Shown here: positions 21,555 to 28,338 of the stretch, piece by piece
How the letters are laid out: every line of letters starts with the position of its first letter
How positions within the stretch are numbered: position 1 is the first letter of the stretch
Virus record (IMG/VR): IMGVR_UViG_3300046642_000302
Location: 1 to 61,034 of that record
Strand: one strand, 5' to 3'
Source: a virus
DNA length: 61,034 nt
The notes under the pieces: generated by a model
Told to the model about the DNA's origin: nothing
The model's input: only the letters and a program-made list of their open reading frames with translations
Database searches by the model: none
Translations under genes and position numbers: made by a program

Positions 21555-22382
21555 TCACTCGTCGTCCTTGAAGATATCAGCGAAATCGTCATTGGCGGTG
21601 CCCTTGTATTCTTTGTCAGCGAATTCGGTGGCGAACGGCGATTGCTTTGGCGCTACCGGTGGCTGGTCGGCCTTGGCGATGAAGCCATCGATCTTTTCCG
21701 CATTACGGAATATCAAGTGTAGACCGTTGTATTTCTCTTTCCGGTCATTGGCACCCATGTGAAACGGCGATACGGCGCAGCCATCGATGGCACGCTTCAA
21801 GTCTTCAACCGCGTACATGCCCAGCGCTTTGACGATCAGTTTCCTGCGGTTGTCGTCCATCTTCGAGCGTGGCGAACTCATCGCCCAGCGCCAGTGATCG
21901 AAGATGTCCTTCACCAAAACAGCCTGTGTCGGACAGATTGATTCTGGTTCCGGGGCGACCTCTTGCGGAGCAATGTCTTTAACCTTCTTTGTATTCCCTA
22001 AGTATGTATTACTTCCCTGCGTGTTTTCCGAAGGGGGTTCTACGTGTTTTCCGAAGGGGTTCGCCGTGTTTTCCGAAGGGGTATTCGGTTTATCGAAGGG
22101 GTTTAACAGGCGGATTCGACGCTCGACAACACGCTTGCCGTCGCGGATCAGCTCGACCGTCACCATGGATTTTTCAGCCAGGCCACTGATGATTTCTGAT
22201 ACCCGCGAGTTGGACAGACCGAAGAACTTGGCGAAGTGGGCATTGCTGGCGTAGCAGCCCTTCACATCATCCTGAAGGCTCTCAATTTCAACCAACATCA
22301 CCTTTTCAGTGATCGACAGCTCACGGTCAAGCCATAGCTCGGCGGGAATCCACACGCCTTTGAACTTGCGCTCAATGCTCAC
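21555..22382 (-). CDS. Phage replication protein, lambda O-like initiator with internal iterons
   Basis: A 275-residue protein. Residues 1-95 form a winged helix with the pattern F.GVWIPAELWLDRELS..EKVMLVEI..L......C.ASN.HFA.FFG.S..RVSE.I..L..K......I..GKR..R, as in phage replication and DnaD-like proteins. The linker (95-120) is encoded by four repeats (22021-22101) that look like iterons. The C-terminal part (DHWRWAMSSPRSKMDD...) is a DnaT/DnaD-like helical domain that probably contacts the DnaC-like loader. Function: origin recognition. Confidence 0.8.
   Translation of the reverse strand: MSIERKFKGVWIPAELWLDRELSITEKVMLVEIESLQDDVKGCYASNAHFAKFFGLSNSRVSEIISGLAEKSMVTVELIRDGKRVVERRIRLLNPFDKPNTPSENTANPFGKHVEPPSENTQGSNTYLGNTKKVKDIAPQEVAPEPESICPTQAVLVKDIFDHWRWAMSSPRSKMDDNRRKLIVKALGMYAVEDLKRAIDGCAVSPFHMGANDRKEKYNGLHLIFRNAEKIDGFIAKADQPPVAPKQSPFATEFADKEYKGTANDDFADIFKDDE
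22021..22101. repeat. Four iterons inside the initiator gene: candidate replication origin
   Basis: GTGTTTTCCGAAGGGG occurs exactly at 22021-22036, 22044-22059 and 22066-22081. A degenerate fourth copy (CGGTTTATCGAAGGGG) is at 22086-22101. Spacings are 23, 22 and 20 bases, about two helical turns. The flank 21976-22015 is AT-rich against the GC-rich background and could be the unwinding element. Lambda's origin has the same design: four iterons within gene O beside an AT-rich tract. Confidence 0.8.
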
Positions 22383-22801
22383 GGTATCGACCTCCGCACA
22401 CGCTCAAGGTAGCCAGGTGCATGCAGGTTCTGCTCAAACCACAACGGGTTGAACTTGTCGACGTGGCCGGGGTTGCGCGCCTCTCGCGCCATGTCGCTAT
22501 CCCATAACGACAGGCACTCACCATCACCCTCGATAGTGCTTATGATCAGCGACAACGGAGCTTTGAAGAACTCACGCGATTCTGATACGCGGTAGTTTTC
22601 CAGCGCCTTGTGTACTGTCTTCTCCCATGCAAAGGCGTTCTCTACTTCGCCATAAAACGCCACTTCATACGCCACGGGGACGCCAGTGCCGCGCGATAAC
22701 TCTTCGGCGCGCTGGTGTGGAGAGCGCTCGGTTGCGCCAACCTTGTACACGCCTGGCATTGCACTGCTTTGCAGGATGTAAACGAAACCGTACTTGCTCA
22801 T
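22379..22801 (-). CDS. T5orf172/MUG113-type GIY-YIG protein
   Basis: A 140-residue protein beginning YGFVYILQS.AMPGVYKVGAT...P..RA.ELSRGTGVP, the T5orf172 variant of the GIY-YIG nuclease fold. The middle EVENAFAWEKTVHKALENYRV...EFFKAPL matches the family too. ATG 22801 overlaps the preceding gene (ATGA) and begins the domain. It lies in the replication operon. Such proteins are phage-encoded nucleases of unclear function. Confidence 0.82.
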   Translation of the reverse strand: MSKYGFVYILQSSAMPGVYKVGATERSPHQRAEELSRGTGVPVAYEVAFYGEVENAFAWEKTVHKALENYRVSESREFFKAPLSLIISTIEGDGECLSLWDSDMAREARNPGHVDKFNPLWFEQNLHAPGYLERVRRSIP

Positions 22802-23019
22802 GCTGACACCCCGCTCAGCCGGTACTCGGCCACCTTGGAGGTGCCGCCGTCGCGATTGGTCACGGTGATCATGTTCGAGGTGATGGCATGGCCATCGTCT
22901 TTGAGGTTTTTGATTCGGGCCGCCAGGCGGAAGCAACCGAATTTATCAAGCGCCATTAACGGCGTAAGGGGCTTTCCTTCGCTCAACCACTTGAGGATTG
23001 ACGCGCACTGCGATTGCAT
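22798..23019 (-). CDS. Winged helix-turn-helix protein (HTH_39-like)
   Basis: A 73-residue protein: SQCASILKWLSEGKPLTPLMALDKFGCFRLAARIKNLKDDGHAI matches the HTH_39 helix-turn-helix pattern of phage regulators, followed by a wing (ITVTNRDGGTSKVAEYRL). ATG 23019 is used since AAAGGA lies 5 bases upstream. Its leader is the structured RNA at 23042-23130, so it is the first gene after a possible attenuator. It probably regulates the replication operon. Confidence 0.82.
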   Translation of the reverse strand: MQSQCASILKWLSEGKPLTPLMALDKFGCFRLAARIKNLKDDGHAITSNMITVTNRDGGTSKVAEYRLSGVSA

Positions 23020-23041
23020 TCCTTTCACTTTCTTCAAGCCC

Positions 23042-23130
23042 AAAAAAAGGCCTTTCCAAGATCAGTCACCGTGAGGTGTTGGCGGACTGGGGGGGCTTAA
23101 CTAACCCAGCACTGACCTTGGAGAGGCCTG
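23042..23130 (-). ncRNA. Structured leader RNA / attenuator with terminator U-run
   Basis: A transcript starting near 23130 from the promoter at 23137-23142 would at once fold 23129-23111 onto 23066-23048 (19-base arms, one A-C mismatch on the minus strand and one G-U pair). The 44-base apical part can form two smaller hairpins (CTGGG...CCCAG and CACC TCAC GGTG). Seven U residues follow the closing stem (23048-23042). This is either a small phage RNA of about 90 bases or an attenuator of the downstream replication genes. Confidence 0.65.
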
Positions 23131-23136
23131 TTAAGA

Positions 23137-23146
23137 ATTATACCAC
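23137..23146 (-). promoter_or_regulatory. Extended -10 promoter of the replication leader
   Basis: The minus strand reads TGGTATAAT, a perfect extended -10 hexamer at 23142-23137. No strong -35 is needed with an extended -10; the best upstream candidate is GTAAAC at about 23161-23166. The start would fall at about 23130, at the base of the leader hairpin. Confidence 0.7.
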
Positions 23147-23265
23147 CCGCCAAGGTGGGCTGTTTACGCTTTTTAAAGCGCGGCGGGAGTGTACCGCTTA
23201 AAACTCGCGGCACTCCAACCAGATATAGCAGTTATTTAGCTTGACATGACCAACGGATAGATAAT
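23143..23265. other. Intergenic segment between NinG gene and replication leader
   Basis: About 120 bases without a gene. It contains the upstream part of the replication promoter and a CCCGCC...GGCGGG-type inverted sequence around 23147-23190. A TAAATAACTGCTATATCTGG tract at 23215-23235 (minus strand) could be a second weak promoter. Nothing else is evident. Confidence 0.5.
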
Positions 23266-23871
23266 CTAACCGCTTGAGGCAAGCGAAACCCCGAGCGCCA
23301 TCTTCAGTTCGCGGCATTGCGCCCGGTAATGGGCCTTGATGGTTTTCAGGTCTTCGATGGTGTAGCGCTTCGGTTCGTGCGGGCCTTCCAGCCATTCGAC
23401 AAGCTCTGCGCCGATCCGCTTCACCAGTTCAATGCGGTAATTCACGATGTCGCCGGACTTGTGGTTATTACAGGGCGCGCATTGTTTTTGTACGTTCAGC
23501 GGCTCGAACCGAAGTTCGGGGTTCGCCCCCACAGTACGATAGTGCCCGGCGTGATATTGGCCTTCATGGTGGCGGCCGCAACTCACGCACGGCAAATTTG
23601 CGTCGCGCAGGCGAATCCATTCATTGAAAACGGTCTGCGTCTCGCGCAGATGGTCAGCCCGAGTCTTCAGCTTCTCCTTTTGCGCCTTGATTTCCTTGCG
23701 TTCAACATTAGCCATGGCTTTTCGCGCCTTGCCCTGGTTCACATCCTTGATGGCAAGGCCGCACTTTGGACTGCATACCGCCTGACCCAAGCGCTGCGGC
23801 GTGAAGCTGATGGCGCAGGCTGGGTTCTTGCACTTCTTCGCCCTTGGCGCCTTCCTTTCACTGAGACTCAT
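23266..23871 (-). CDS. ninG: NinG (Rap) recombination endonuclease
   Basis: A 201-residue protein with full NinG layout. An N-terminal zinc module (CKNPAC...VCSPKC) is followed by a basic coiled coil (residues 45-80). The nuclease core has LPCVSCGR, YHAGHYRTVGANPELRFEPLNVQKQCAPCNNHKSGD, and VEWLEGPHEPKRYT near the end. NinG/Rap binds branched DNA and acts with phage recombinases such as lambda Red. Here RecT and YqaJ are encoded at 28-30 kb. It overlaps the DUF1367 gene by 4 bases. Confidence 0.95.
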   Translation of the reverse strand: MSLSERKAPRAKKCKNPACAISFTPQRLGQAVCSPKCGLAIKDVNQGKARKAMANVERKEIKAQKEKLKTRADHLRETQTVFNEWIRLRDANLPCVSCGRHHEGQYHAGHYRTVGANPELRFEPLNVQKQCAPCNNHKSGDIVNYRIELVKRIGAELVEWLEGPHEPKRYTIEDLKTIKAHYRAQCRELKMALGVSLASSG

Positions 23872-24338
23872 GCAAACCCCAACACGTCGTTAACCATTTT
23901 TTGCAGTTCAGCCTCGCTGTACTGCCCCCGGTAAATATTCTTCAGCGCCACGTTGATCAGCGCGCTGTAGAACTTTTCAAACTCTTCTTGCCCCATGCTG
24001 CCAAACGCCCAGCTCTTGGCGCGCAACTTCACTTCGCCAGTGATGCAGAACGTAGCGGTGTAGTAACCGGCCAGGATCGTCATGTCTTCACGGAAGCGCT
24101 CAAAGTCAGGCTCTACGGGGATGCCTTTGTAGGTAACGCCTTCACCAAAACTTTCGCAGTGGTGACCAAACGCCAACTTAACCAGCTCAAAGGCCTTTTT
24201 GTGGAAGCCATAGTTGCGCGGCTCCACGAATTCACCGCTCAGCACGGCGCCGGTCTTTTTCTTTTGAATCCATTCAGCGGTTTCATCATTGGCCGGCACC
24301 AGCACACCACCGGCCATCTTCTTGAAAAATACCTTCAA
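23868..24338 (-). CDS. DUF1367 protein (YbcN-like)
   Basis: A 156-residue protein: KVFFKKMAGGVLVPANDETAEWIQKKKTG.VL.GE...PRN..FHKK.FEL...AF near the start, as in DUF1367 proteins found next to ninB/ninG genes. TTG 24338 is chosen: GGAGGT lies 5 bases upstream and the start overlaps the previous stop (TTGA). The C-terminal part (FSKFYSALINV-like, FEKFYSALINVALKNIYRG) is conserved. It probably aids single-strand-annealing recombination, though this is unproven. Confidence 0.88.
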   Translation of the reverse strand: MKVFFKKMAGGVLVPANDETAEWIQKKKTGAVLSGEFVEPRNYGFHKKAFELVKLAFGHHCESFGEGVTYKGIPVEPDFERFREDMTILAGYYTATFCITGEVKLRAKSWAFGSMGQEEFEKFYSALINVALKNIYRGQYSEAELQKMVNDVLGFA

Positions 24339-24607
24339 GTAACCTCCATCCAGAACGCCGCATCGATAGCGCCCTGGCCGCTTTCCTCGATGATGTCTTG
24401 CAGCATGGCGCGCATCACATCCAACGCCTGATCCCGCTTCAGCGGAAACGGTGACACCCATTCGCGGGTGTCGGTCATCGTCTCCTTGTCGTTCTTGTAC
24501 GTCATCGACACGCCGCCTTTCCAGTTCACGGGGCGCTTCGGTGCGAAGCGCTTGCCGCGAATCCGGGGCGACTGGTAATGCAGCTTCCAGTCAACCCGGT
24601 AGGTCAT
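24335..24607 (-). CDS. Hypothetical protein downstream of rdgC fusion
   Basis: A 90-residue basic protein (MTYRVDWKLHYQSPRIRGKR...). Its ATG overlaps the RdgC-FtsK-gamma stop by one base (TAATG), so it is translationally coupled. The C-terminal helix (LDVMRAMLQDIIEESGQG) is amphipathic. No family recognised. Confidence 0.65.
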   Translation of the reverse strand: MTYRVDWKLHYQSPRIRGKRFAPKRPVNWKGGVSMTYKNDKETMTDTREWVSPFPLKRDQALDVMRAMLQDIIEESGQGAIDAAFWMEVT

Positions 24608-25782
24608 TAGATTTTCACCTGGCGCGAACCGTTGGTGCTCATCGGCGTAATGACGTCCTCGATTTCCATGCGCTCGATCAGCCGGGCCGCACGGTTGTAA
24701 CCAATTTTGAAGTGACGTTGCACGGCGCTGATGCTGGCGCGGTCGGTGTCGCGAACGAACTTCACCGCGTCGTCGTACAGGTCGTCTTGCATCGGTTGGT
24801 CGTCAGCGCTCGGCTCGGCTGGCGTTGGCGCGGTCTGGATATGCGCCTCGGTCAGCTCTTCGCGCTTGTACTCGAACAGCGTGCAGATGGCGTCGATCAG
24901 CGCCACCACTTGCAGCAACTGCGTGGCAGCGGTCAGGCGCCAGGCAAAGGCGCTGTCGGCGCCGTCAAGTTTCTCAGCCTCTTCTTCAGTCAGCTCGGCC
25001 AGGAACTGAATGCCGCGCAGCTTGAAGTCGTGCGTCAACTTGAATGCGACGTCATGGTGGATCAGCTCCATCAATTCTACTTCCATATCCGCTTCGAGCG
25101 CTTCGATCAGGCCGGCGCGGGCAATAGTCAGATCGCCCATGTCAAACTTGGCCTTGTCGTTCTTATATTTCAGCAGGCATGACGTGCCCAGCTCGAAGCC
25201 GTCAAACGCACTTTCGTCGCCTGGCTCACCATCCTCACCGAAGTAGTTTTTCAAGCGCGTGGTCAAGCCGCCCTTGATGTTCGACACATGAATGGTCGAG
25301 GTCTTGACCGAGCCGACGGCCTTGATCAGCAAGGACATCACCGTCTGCGCCAATGGCTTGCTGGTGGTCGGGACAATCAGGAACTGCGCCGCCTCGCTGT
25401 AGAAGCAATGCACGATGCTGGTCTTGATCAGCGCGTTGGCAATCAGCTTGGTCATGGTTTGCTCGGTGAGCAGGCCAATCAGGTCTTCATCGAGGTCGGC
25501 AATGTCGAGTTCGTTGTCGTCGGCGTAAGCCTGGATCGCATCAGCGACCGCGCGAGTCACCGCCGCCTTCGGCAACAGCTTTTCATCCAAGCGCACGCTG
25601 AAGGCATAACCGCCTTCAATCGGCGTCACCAGTTCCCCGGTGGTGCCGTTCAGAATAAAGCCGGCCCGCGACAGCATGACCTCGCCAATCGGCGCGAAGG
25701 GAATTTCCGCCAAGTGGGTCAGCATCAGGTCGCGGGACGGCAGGTCAGCGGAGAACGTAACGGCGTTTTTGAACAGGTTCAT
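24607..25782 (-). CDS. rdgC: RdgC fused to an FtsK-gamma DNA-translocase recognition domain
   Basis: A 391-residue protein. Residues 1-305 match RdgC (host form about 300): MNLFKNAVTFSADLP start, ..GF..P.......L......LL..E.KLLP.....R....A, and FLTWL-type strands near the end of the domain. RdgC forms a DNA-encircling ring and limits RecA loading. After a linker, residues 333-391 are a clear FtsK gamma winged helix: DDAVKFVRDTDRASISAVQ, then the recognition helix IGYNRAARLIE.ME, and T.NGSR at the end. In FtsK this domain reads KOPS (GGGNAGGG) polarity sequences. The start follows AGAGGCTTCA. The fusion is unusual and links a DNA ring to a chromosome-orientation signal. Confidence 0.88.
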   Translation of the reverse strand: MNLFKNAVTFSADLPSRDLMLTHLAEIPFAPIGEVMLSRAGFILNGTTGELVTPIEGGYAFSVRLDEKLLPKAAVTRAVADAIQAYADDNELDIADLDEDLIGLLTEQTMTKLIANALIKTSIVHCFYSEAAQFLIVPTTSKPLAQTVMSLLIKAVGSVKTSTIHVSNIKGGLTTRLKNYFGEDGEPGDESAFDGFELGTSCLLKYKNDKAKFDMGDLTIARAGLIEALEADMEVELMELIHHDVAFKLTHDFKLRGIQFLAELTEEEAEKLDGADSAFAWRLTAATQLLQVVALIDAICTLFEYKREELTEAHIQTAPTPAEPSADDQPMQDDLYDDAVKFVRDTDRASISAVQRHFKIGYNRAARLIERMEIEDVITPMSTNGSRQVKI

Positions 25783-25804
25783 TGAAGCCTCTATTTCAGA
25801 TTAA

Positions 25805-26230
25805 TTAGGGGTTTAGTGCTTCGCCGTGCTCTATGTGCCACTGTCGATGGTGAACAGCACAGAGCCAGCGAACATTCAGCGGTTTTGCATAATCATCGTG
25901 GTGGGCATGGACATCTTCTTTTGATCCGCATGCCTGGCATGCCTCAGCAAAAAGCTTCCCATCACGCAAGGCATTATTAATTAAGTTGTGCGCCTTGTAT
26001 TTCGCCGGGTATTTCTCCCGGTATCCCTTCACATAGCCGTCAGGCTGACGGTTGCCGCGCTTCCTGTCGTATTCACGAATCCTTTCAAGGTTTTCACCTC
26101 GGTGGGATGTAGCGTCTGACTTCGCGCAGGCCTTGCACTTATTAAGATGCCCGTCAGCCATACCTTTGTGCTTATAAAAATCAGACAAAGGCTTTCTTGT
26201 GCTGCATTTGAAACAAACCTTGAAACTCAT
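25805..26230 (-). CDS. HNH endonuclease (free-standing, homing type)
   Basis: A 141-residue protein with an N-terminal zinc knuckle (CFKC...CKAC), a basic linker and a C-terminal HNH-like core: CQACG....HAHHDDYAKPLNVRWLCAVHHRQWH. It interrupts the operon between ssb and rdgC, with non-overlapping ends and lower GC than its neighbours. That is typical of a mobile intron-less homing endonuclease. Activity and target are not predictable here. Confidence 0.85.
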   Translation of the reverse strand: MSFKVCFKCSTRKPLSDFYKHKGMADGHLNKCKACAKSDATSHRGENLERIREYDRKRGNRQPDGYVKGYREKYPAKYKAHNLINNALRDGKLFAEACQACGSKEDVHAHHDDYAKPLNVRWLCAVHHRQWHIEHGEALNP

Positions 26231-26249
26231 GGCAACTCCCCTACTTTTT

Positions 26250-26298
26250 ATGTCCCGGAGAGAGAATAGGCTTGGTCACGGCCTATTTACAAGGGGAC
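26250..26298 (-). terminator. Possible weak terminator after ssb
   Basis: On the minus strand AATAGGC and GCCTATT (26263-26285) form a 7-base stem after the ssb stop. It lacks a U-run. It may reduce transcription into the HNH gene. Confidence 0.35.
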
Positions 26299-26802
26299 TT
26301 AATTAAAAGGGATATCGTCGTCAAAGCTATCAAAGTCCGGCGACGGCTGCGGCGCGGCCTGCTGCTGGCGTTGTTGCTGGTTGTTACCGGTCGGACGCTG
26401 TTGCTGCTGGCGCGGCTGCTGGTTGGTCTGTGCCGGGCGTTGCTGTTGCGATTGGTTTGGATCACGCTCCGGCCAGTCAATAATCTGCGTGCCGCGATCC
26501 GCGTGAATCTCGGTGACGTAGTGCTTCACGCCGTCCTTTTCATACTCGCGGGTTTTCAGCTTGCCGCACACCAGAATGCGCGCACCTTTGCGTAACCATT
26601 CACCAAGGAATTCAGCGGTTTGACGGAACGCCACGCAGCGAACCCATTCGGTTCGTTCAACCTTGGCGCCTGTCTGCTTATCCTTGTAACTGTCGTCGCA
26701 GGCAATGCTGAAGCTGGTCACCGCGTCGCCATTGGCCAGGTAACGAACCTCAGGGTCTTTACCCAGTCGTCCTATGCCTTTCCATTCGTTCAAATCTGCC
26801 AT
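26299..26802 (-). CDS. ssb: Single-stranded DNA-binding protein
   Basis: A 167-residue SSB. The OB fold covers residues 1-110 (IGRLGKDPEVRYLANGDAVTSFSIA and TEWVRCVAFRQTAEFLGEWLRKG). A Gln/Pro-rich disordered linker follows, and the acidic tip ends in DDDIPF, the tail that recruits host replication and repair proteins. The length is like bacterial SSB (about 165-178). ATG overlaps the AlpA-like stop by one base. Confidence 0.96.
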   Translation of the reverse strand: MADLNEWKGIGRLGKDPEVRYLANGDAVTSFSIACDDSYKDKQTGAKVERTEWVRCVAFRQTAEFLGEWLRKGARILVCGKLKTREYEKDGVKHYVTEIHADRGTQIIDWPERDPNQSQQQRPAQTNQQPRQQQQRPTGNNQQQRQQQAAPQPSPDFDSFDDDIPFN

Positions 26803-26996
26803 TACTCACTTGCTCCTGTTGCTGCGATGGTGGCCTGTACCCAAGCCTTGATTTTCGTTTCCGGCCACGCTACCCAGCGCGCGCCGAGCTTGACCCGTTT
26901 GGGGAATTCATTATCCCGTTCTTTGCGGTCAATCGTGGACTTGCTCAGCCCCGTAAGGCTGATGACTTCCGGCAGTTTCAAAAGCCGCTCGGTCAT
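26802..26996 (-). CDS. AlpA-family helix-turn-helix regulator
   Basis: A 64-residue protein with the AlpA signature: LLKLPEVISLTGLSKSTIDRKERDNEFPKRVKLGARWVAWPETKIKAWV. It lies divergently to the repressor gene, in the place of a Cro-type or excision-type regulator, and leads the SSB-recombination operon. ATG 26996 has AAGGGG about 8 bases upstream. Confidence 0.88.
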   Translation of the reverse strand: MTERLLKLPEVISLTGLSKSTIDRKERDNEFPKRVKLGARWVAWPETKIKAWVQATIAATGASE

Positions 26997-27113
26997 TCTT
27001 TGACCCCTTGTGACGTCTTGTGGTTCGACATGATGCAATGTGGTGCTATCGTAATACCGTCAGCTCAGCGAAGCAACCGGTTTGATTCTAAAACTTTACA
27101 GAGGCATCACCCC
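26997..27113. promoter_or_regulatory. Divergent lysogeny-control region
   Basis: This 117-base gap separates the AlpA-like gene (minus) from the repressor gene (plus). It carries the motif GGTTTGATTCTAAAAC at 27079-27094, 13 of 16 bases identical to the late-gene motif. The repressor ribosome-binding site AGAGGCATC is at 27100-27108. Imperfect symmetric sequences around ATGCAATGTGGTGCTAT (27032-27050) may be operators. Promoter hexamers are not obvious. Confidence 0.5.
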
Positions 27114-27689
27114 ATGACCGTCGATAAGCGTTTTTTCAAGGCTTTGATGGCGCAGCAAAAACTCTCCATGCGTGCCGTCGCCGCGCGCATGGGCCTGGGC
27201 CACTCGCAACTATCCCTGACCTTTTCCGGCAAGCGGCGCATGCAGCTGGATGAAGCCAACCAGTTGGCGAAAATCTTCGGCGTACCGTTGGCCCGTGTCG
27301 CCGAGGCGGCCGGCATTGCCAGCGTGCGGGATACGCGACTGCCGATGCTCGGCTTTATGCGCGGTGACGGCACCGTCGAATTGCTTGAGAAGCCAGAACG
27401 CACCCCGTCGCCCGATGGATTGCCGGAAGGCGTAGTGGCCGTCCAAGCGCGCACTACAGAGTCGAACAATTCATGGATGGATGGGTTTGTGTTCTTCTTT
27501 ATGCGCACCGAAAGTATCGAGCCAGATGCGATTGGCCGACTGTGCGCTGCAAAGGTCGATGGAGGACCTATGACGATTGCGACTATCAGGCGCGGATACT
27601 GCGCCGGAACTTTCAATTTATCAGGCCCCCACCTTTTGGAGTCGGCAAGGCTTGAGTGGGCGGCACCGATCCTACAGATACGGACCTGA
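27114..27689 (+). CDS. CI-like phage repressor (XRE HTH, degenerate S24-like C-terminus)
   Basis: A 191-residue protein. Residues 4-62 form an XRE helix-turn-helix (KLSMRAVAARMGLGHSQLSLTFSGKRRM). The C-terminal half (TESNNSWMDGFVFFF...AAKVDGGPMTIATIRRGY) resembles the S24/LexA dimerisation fold, but I see no Ser-Lys catalytic pair, so RecA-induced self-cleavage is doubtful. ATG 27114 is chosen for the AGAGGCATCACC leader; the frame is open upstream. Divergent placement to an AlpA-like gene and ahead of recombination genes fits a lysogeny repressor. Confidence 0.8.
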   Translation: MTVDKRFFKALMAQQKLSMRAVAARMGLGHSQLSLTFSGKRRMQLDEANQLAKIFGVPLARVAEAAGIASVRDTRLPMLGFMRGDGTVELLEKPERTPSPDGLPEGVVAVQARTTESNNSWMDGFVFFFMRTESIEPDAIGRLCAAKVDGGPMTIATIRRGYCAGTFNLSGPHLLESARLEWAAPILQIRT

Positions 27690-28166
27690 TCAGGTTCGCG
27701 TGAATTTGCCATGGGTTTCGGCATGGGCGACCTTGTAAGCATCGTGGGCCTCTTCCTTGGTTTGGAATGGTCCAATGATGTTGTTCTTCCCGTCGCGCCA
27801 CAGCTGGATGCGCCATATTCTGCCGTGCTTCTGAACGCCTTTCAGGCCAGACGCGGCCCTGCCACTCCTGTTTGCCGAGTTCTGCCCGTGCGTGGCATCC
27901 CTCAGATTGGTGTACGAATTATCGCTACGGTCTAGGTTCTTGTGATCCACTTGGCCGACGGGCATCTCTCCTGTCATGTAGAGCCAGGCAAGCCGGTGGG
28001 CGTAGTATTTACTCCCGCTTAAATTGATTCTTGTGTAGCCATTCCCATTCTGGGTTCCGGCAATGCTGCCAGCCTTGCATCTGCCTCTCGACTTTATCCA
28101 AGTAAATACGCCGATGGCTGGGTCGTAGTGCAGCAGGTTTTTTAGTTCTTTCGCTGTTATTTCCAC
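27690..28166 (-). CDS. HNH endonuclease with AP2 domain
   Basis: A 158-residue protein. An HNH_3 core (YYAHRLAWLYMTGEMPVGQVDHKNLDRSDNSYTNLRDAT) is followed by an AP2-like DNA-binding domain (SGLKGVQKHGRIWRIQLWRDGKNNIIGPFQTKEEAHDAY). This is the common phage homing endonuclease type. It lies on the strand opposite to both neighbours and its stop abuts the repressor stop, so it looks like a mobile insertion. The start is GTG (28166). Its GC is lower than that of its neighbours. Confidence 0.88.
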   Translation of the reverse strand: MEITAKELKNLLHYDPAIGVFTWIKSRGRCKAGSIAGTQNGNGYTRINLSGSKYYAHRLAWLYMTGEMPVGQVDHKNLDRSDNSYTNLRDATHGQNSANRSGRAASGLKGVQKHGRIWRIQLWRDGKNNIIGPFQTKEEAHDAYKVAHAETHGKFTRT

Positions 28167-28338
28167 ATTTTCAGCCTGGCTAGTGATGGGTGTTGCTCAT
28201 AATATCAGCTTATTTTATGCAGATGAAACCTAATAATGCCACCAGGAACCATAGCCGACACTAGACGAAAATAACCGTTGCCAAGGCGAAATAGATTCGC
28301 CATTATATGGCCTCAACCTTCACCACCTTGAGGCATCT
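28167..28338. promoter_or_regulatory. Early promoter region for the recombination operon
   Basis: TTGCCA at 28278-28283 and CATTAT at 28301-28306 are 17 bases apart, a good sigma70 geometry on the plus strand. The spacer holds the palindrome GGCGAA ATAGA TTCGCC (28285-28301), a likely operator. The rest of the 172 bases is AT-rich and shows no gene. Confidence 0.6.
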
